A stretch of DNA of 14,951 bases from Desulfurococcales archaeon (lineage in GTDB: Archaea > Thermoproteota > Thermoprotei_A > Sulfolobales > Ignisphaeraceae). The translations under genes and the position numbers were made by a program. The first letter of the stretch is position 1. Each line of letters starts with the position of its first letter. Below the pieces are notes generated by a model. The model made no database searches. It worked only from the letters and a program-made list of their open reading frames with translations, and was not told where the DNA came from. The stretch spans positions 1 through 14,951 of the forward strand of contig JAPYWC010000013.1 in NCBI GenBank assembly GCA_028276605.1, read 5' to 3'. Shown here piece by piece: positions 14,921-14,951 of the stretch.

Positions 14921-14951
14921 GTTTTCCATTAACATTATTTCTTTCCAAATC

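Overview
The window reads as a chromosomal segment of a thermophilic crenarchaeon (Thermoprotei). A Desulfurococcales/Ignisphaera-like relative is my guess, with low confidence. The signs are a HerA-Mre11-Rad50 repair cluster, archaeal XPB, a ThiD-ThiN fusion, ribosomal protein eS1, a PAC2-family protein, TATA-type promoters, GGTGA-type ribosome binding sites, frequent TTG/GTG starts, and a tRNA gene without encoded CCA. Genes are tightly packed, the base composition is fairly AT-rich, and I see no mobile elements, CRISPR arrays or phage genes.

Layout. Positions 1-410 (+) hold the C-terminal end of a 2-oxoacid:ferredoxin oxidoreductase beta subunit, cut by the window edge. It converges, with a 3-nt gap, on a long minus-strand gene train at 414-11110. 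In transcription order the train is thiDN (thiamine synthesis), a PAC2-family protein, a small Hsp20-like chaperone, an isoaspartyl peptidase/L-asparaginase, XPB helicase, HerA, Mre11 and Rad50. Spacings are mostly under 40 nt or overlapping. Breaks with plausible internal promoters lie before XPB (about 100 nt) and before Mre11 (74-nt gap). Divergent from thiDN is eS1 (11222-11944, +). Next come a GlmU-like bifunctional sugar nucleotidylyltransferase/acetyltransferase (12117-13367, +), tRNA-Gly(GCC) (13417-13492, +) and a minus-strand MFS transporter (13618-14874).

How the genes work together. XPB, HerA, Mre11 and Rad50 form a DNA-repair block. HerA and Mre11-Rad50 normally resect double-strand breaks together with the nuclease NurA, but no NurA is encoded in this window. 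XPB likewise lacks its common archaeal partner nuclease Bax1 next door. PAC2, Hsp20 and the isoaspartyl peptidase form a plausible protein-quality-control group. ThiDN, eS1, GlmU-like and tRNA-Gly are housekeeping genes.

No clearly new system is evident. The most noteworthy signals are within known families. Mre11 has two altered residues at the predicted second metal site. Rad50 has a pair of Ile-Ser-Pro-Ile/Cys elements placed symmetrically on either side of the zinc hook. A perfect tandem octamer lies just downstream of the TATA box in the XPB promoter. All family assignments come from reading the sequence; no database search was run.
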